A stretch of 64,000 nucleotides of DNA from Thomasclavelia sp. (GTDB lineage Bacteria > Bacillota_I > Bacilli_A > Erysipelotrichales > Coprobacillaceae), in NCBI GenBank assembly GCA_028749475.1, contig JAQVWN010000008.1:16726-80725 (forward strand), given 5' to 3'. Made by a program: the position numbers and the translations under genes. Below the pieces are notes generated by a model. The model was not told the DNA's origin, did no database searches, and saw nothing but the letters and a program-made list of their open reading frames with translations. This document shows, piece by piece, positions 62,454-64,000 of the stretch. How positions within the stretch are numbered: the first letter of the stretch is position 1; each line of letters begins with the position of its first letter.

Positions 62454-62477
62454 ATAACTCTCCTTTTATACAAGCAA

Positions 62478-62502
62478 ATAGAATGAGCAGAACTCATTCT
62501 AT
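62478..62502 (-). terminator. Hairpin between frr and uppS
   Basis: A 10-bp stem ATAGAATGAG / CTCATTCTAT with a five-base loop, containing the frr stop codon. The following minus-strand sequence (TTTGCTTG) is a poor T tract, so termination is probably partial, or it may be an mRNA-stability element. Confidence 0.45.
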
Positions 62503-63044
62503 ACAGTCATAATATCTGTTTCTTTTTCTTTAGCACGTTCATCAACTTCTTTTACATACTTATCAGTAATTTTTTGAACTTGCTCTTCACCACTTTTTAC
62601 TTCATCTTCGCTAACATCTGCCTTCTTAATTTCATCATTAGCATCACGACGAATATTTCTAATAGCAATTTTTGCATTTTCAGCATATTTTCCAATGTCT
62701 TTTGCGAATTCTTTACGACGTTCTTCAGTTAATGGTGGTACCATAATTCTTATGATTTCACCTTCATTTTGAGGGTTTAACCCAATATTAGCTTCATTAA
62801 TAGCATGTTCGATATCTTTTAAAGTATTTTTATCATATGGTTTAATAACTAATTGTCTTCCTTCAACTACGCTTACACCAGCAACTTGATTAATTGGAGT
62901 TGGTGTATCGTAATAGTTAACTAAAACGTTATCTAACATATTAGGATTAGCACGTCCTGTACGAACATTAGCTAATTCTCTATTAAAAGATTCTATAGCT
63001 TTTTCCATTCTTTTTTTTGTATCATCTAAAATCATGTTTATCAT
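62499..63044 (-). CDS. frr: Ribosome recycling factor
   Basis: Splits post-termination ribosomes with EF-G. 181 residues: KKRMEKAIESFNRELANVRTGRANPNML, then VVEGRQLVIKPYDK, NPQNEGEIIRIMVPPLTEERRKE and a helical end DKYVKEVDERAKEKE. AGAGGTGAT sits correctly for the ATG at 63044, which overlaps the pyrH stop (TAATG). Confidence 0.97.
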   Translation of the reverse strand: MINMILDDTKKRMEKAIESFNRELANVRTGRANPNMLDNVLVNYYDTPTPINQVAGVSVVEGRQLVIKPYDKNTLKDIEHAINEANIGLNPQNEGEIIRIMVPPLTEERRKEFAKDIGKYAENAKIAIRNIRRDANDEIKKADVSEDEVKSGEEQVQKITDKYVKEVDERAKEKETDIMTV

Positions 63045-63763
63045 TATTTATCACCTCTTGAAATTGTTGTTCCGATTGTGTCTCCATTACAAGCTTTAGC
63101 AATATTTCCTTCTTCTTGCATATTGAAAACACATAAATCAATGTCATTATCTTTACATAAAGTAATAGCTGTTTGATCCATTACTTGTAAATCTTTATTT
63201 AATAAATCCATATATGAAATAGTATCAAATCTCACTGCACTCTTATCAATCTTAGGATCAGCAGAGTAAACACCATCAACACCATTTTTAGCCATTAAGA
63301 TAACATCTGCATTAATTTCAGCAGCTCTAAGTGCAGCAGTAGTATCTGTTGTAAAGAATGGTGAACCTGTTCCAGCTCCAAATATTACAATTCTTCCTTT
63401 TTCTAAATGTCTAACTGCCCTTCTTCTAATATATGGTTCAGCAACTTGTCGCATTTCAATTGCAGAAAGTAATCTTGTTTGAACACCAATTTGTTCTAAA
63501 GCGTTTTGAACGGCTAAACCATTCATAACAGTAGCAAGCATTCCCATATAATCAGCAGTTGAACGATCCATGCCCATATCAGCACCAATCTTACCTCTCC
63601 AAATATTTCCACCACCACATACGATAGCAATTTCAACACCTAAATCTTTAGCATCCTTGATTTGTTTAGCAATATTAGTAACAGTAACAGCATTAATTCC
63701 AGTTTTATCTTCGCCAGCTAATGCCTCACCACTAAGCTTCAATAATACTCTTTTATATTTCAT
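63044..63763 (-). CDS. pyrH: Uridylate kinase (UMP kinase)
   Basis: Phosphorylates UMP for pyrimidine nucleotide synthesis. Amino-acid-kinase fold: [62 protein letters not shown] and [14 protein letters not shown]. 239 residues. First gene of a pyrH-to-rseP/polC run with its own strong promoter and AGAGGAG. The usual upstream partner tsf is not seen in the 237 bases before the window ends. Confidence 0.97.
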   Translation of the reverse strand: MKYKRVLLKLSGEALAGEDKTGINAVTVTNIAKQIKDAKDLGVEIAIVCGGGNIWRGKIGADMGMDRSTADYMGMLATVMNGLAVQNALEQIGVQTRLLSAIEMRQVAEPYIRRRAVRHLEKGRIVIFGAGTGSPFFTTDTTAALRAAEINADVILMAKNGVDGVYSADPKIDKSAVRFDTISYMDLLNKDLQVMDQTAITLCKDNDIDLCVFNMQEEGNIAKACNGDTIGTTISRGDK

Positions 63764-63802
63764 ATAAATCTCCTCTTAAAAAGTTTGTTTAAAATCTAAA
63801 AT

Positions 63803-63831
63803 ATTATAACATTCAATAGTTATATTTACAA
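63803..63831 (-). promoter_or_regulatory. Promoter for pyrH-frr-uppS operon
   Basis: Minus strand: TTGTAA at 63831-63826, 17-base spacer, TATAAT at 63808-63803 with TG one base before it. A strong SigA-type promoter. Confidence 0.75.
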
Positions 63832-63917
63832 TGAAATAAGTAATTGAAAGAAACAAAAAAAGAAGTGAAATTATGAATCGATCCCTGTCAAGTAGACACG
63901 GAAAATAAATAAAATGT

Positions 63918-64000
63918 TTATGCTAAACCAAGCTGAATAATTTCAGTTTGGTTTTTTCTTTGTTTTATGTCATTCCAAAACTTCACAACTTGAGGATTTG
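63918..64000 (-). CDS. C-terminal end of an unidentified protein, possibly a transposase
   Basis: The last 26 codons of a frame that enters from beyond the window, reading NPQVVKFWNDIKQRKNQ and then TEIIQLGLA before TAA. It does not match the C-terminus of Tsf or S2, the usual neighbours of pyrH. The FW..K.....LGLA ending near an IS-like terminus suggests a transposase, but this is not enough to name a family. Confidence 0.35.
   Translation of the reverse strand, partial: NPQVVKFWNDIKQRKNQTEIIQLGLA
63925..63959 (+). terminator. Terminator-like hairpin at the window edge
   Basis: A 12-bp stem AAACCAAGCTGA / TCAGTTTGGTTT with one G-T pair and a T-rich run on the plus strand. It overlaps the end of the truncated minus-strand frame and may insulate the element. 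Confidence 0.55.

Larger units (their letters stand above)
63874..64000. mobile_element. Possible end of an insertion element (partial, runs off window)
   Basis: From 63874 the sequence TGAATCGATCCCTGTCAAGT and the adjoining AGACACGG looks like an IS3-type terminus (TG at the end, TGTCAAGTAGACA block). Inside it a truncated minus-strand reading frame ends at 63918 and a terminator follows. The base composition and position upstream of pyrH, where tsf is expected, support insertion. No target duplication or second end can be seen, so this is tentative. Confidence 0.35.

Noticed and set aside
1..64000. Mollicute genetic code with UGA as tryptophan, suggested by low GC and gene order
   Set aside because: TGA is used as a functional stop in yhbY (8582-8584), dinB and dxs, and full-length conserved proteins translate with the standard code.
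1..64000. CRISPR array or long tandem repeats
   Set aside because: No regularly spaced direct repeats were found; the longest non-coding stretches are under 240 bases.

Overview
The window looks like a chromosomal, mostly housekeeping segment of a low-GC (about 30 % by eye) Gram-positive bacterium. Gene content and order point to the Bacilli side of the Bacillota: a PolC-type replicative polymerase, ParE/ParC, the comG competence operon, UPF0154 (YneF), YqeH, an Asp23-family protein, YlxR/YlxQ, and several blocks that keep Bacillus subtilis order. The missing companion genes and very high AT content resemble reduced gut Bacilli (Erysipelotrichales/RF39-like), but the exact lineage is inference. 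The standard code applies: TGA is a real stop in dxs, dinB and yhbY, so this is not a UGA=Trp mollicute.

Layout, left to right. At 1-13.7 kb on the plus strand are a truncated manA, yneF, a histidine phosphatase, parE-parC and a tightly packed ribosome-assembly/NAD/nucleoside operon (yqeH, yhbY, a nadD-yqeK fusion, rsfS, a yqeM-like methyltransferase, mtnN, a U32 protein). plsY lies on the minus strand inside this stretch. At 13.7-22.4 kb is a looser set of short units: an XRE regulator, a lactate permease, a YfcE-like phosphoesterase (minus), two tandem orphan PTS IIB proteins, the ACT/UPF0210 pair, a double acyltransferase and purF, most with their own promoter or terminator. From 22.4 kb to the end almost everything is on the minus strand. 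In transcription order from the right these are pyrH-frr-uppS-cdsA-dxr-rseP-polC, rimP-nusA-ylxR-ylxQ-infB-rbfA, nagA-aldose epimerase, lipoprotein-rsuA-trmB-tRNA-Gln-thioredoxin-ytpR-acidic protein-acpS, ssb-lepA, pbp2-rpmG-MBL hydrolase, comGA to comGG, efp-asp23, and nusB-xseA-xseB-ispA-dxs-tlyA-recN-dinB-xerD-deoB.

The genes combine into a few programmes: the non-mevalonate isoprenoid route to undecaprenyl diphosphate (dxs, dxr, ispA, uppS), phospholipid synthesis (plsY, cdsA, acpS), wall synthesis (PBP2), translation and ribosome maturation, DNA replication and repair, and DNA uptake (comG). No CRISPR array, prophage or defence island is visible. The most notable observations are an EF-P whose modified-lysine position is Arg32 in a TARAAA loop; a promoter plus GNRA-capped terminator hairpin in the rimP-nusA leader (candidate attenuator); a TGTCTAGACA-type operator in the nagA promoter; tandem orphan PTS IIB genes behind a cre-like site; an acidic protein at the usual ytpS/sftA position; and a possible mobile-element end where tsf would normally sit upstream of pyrH.
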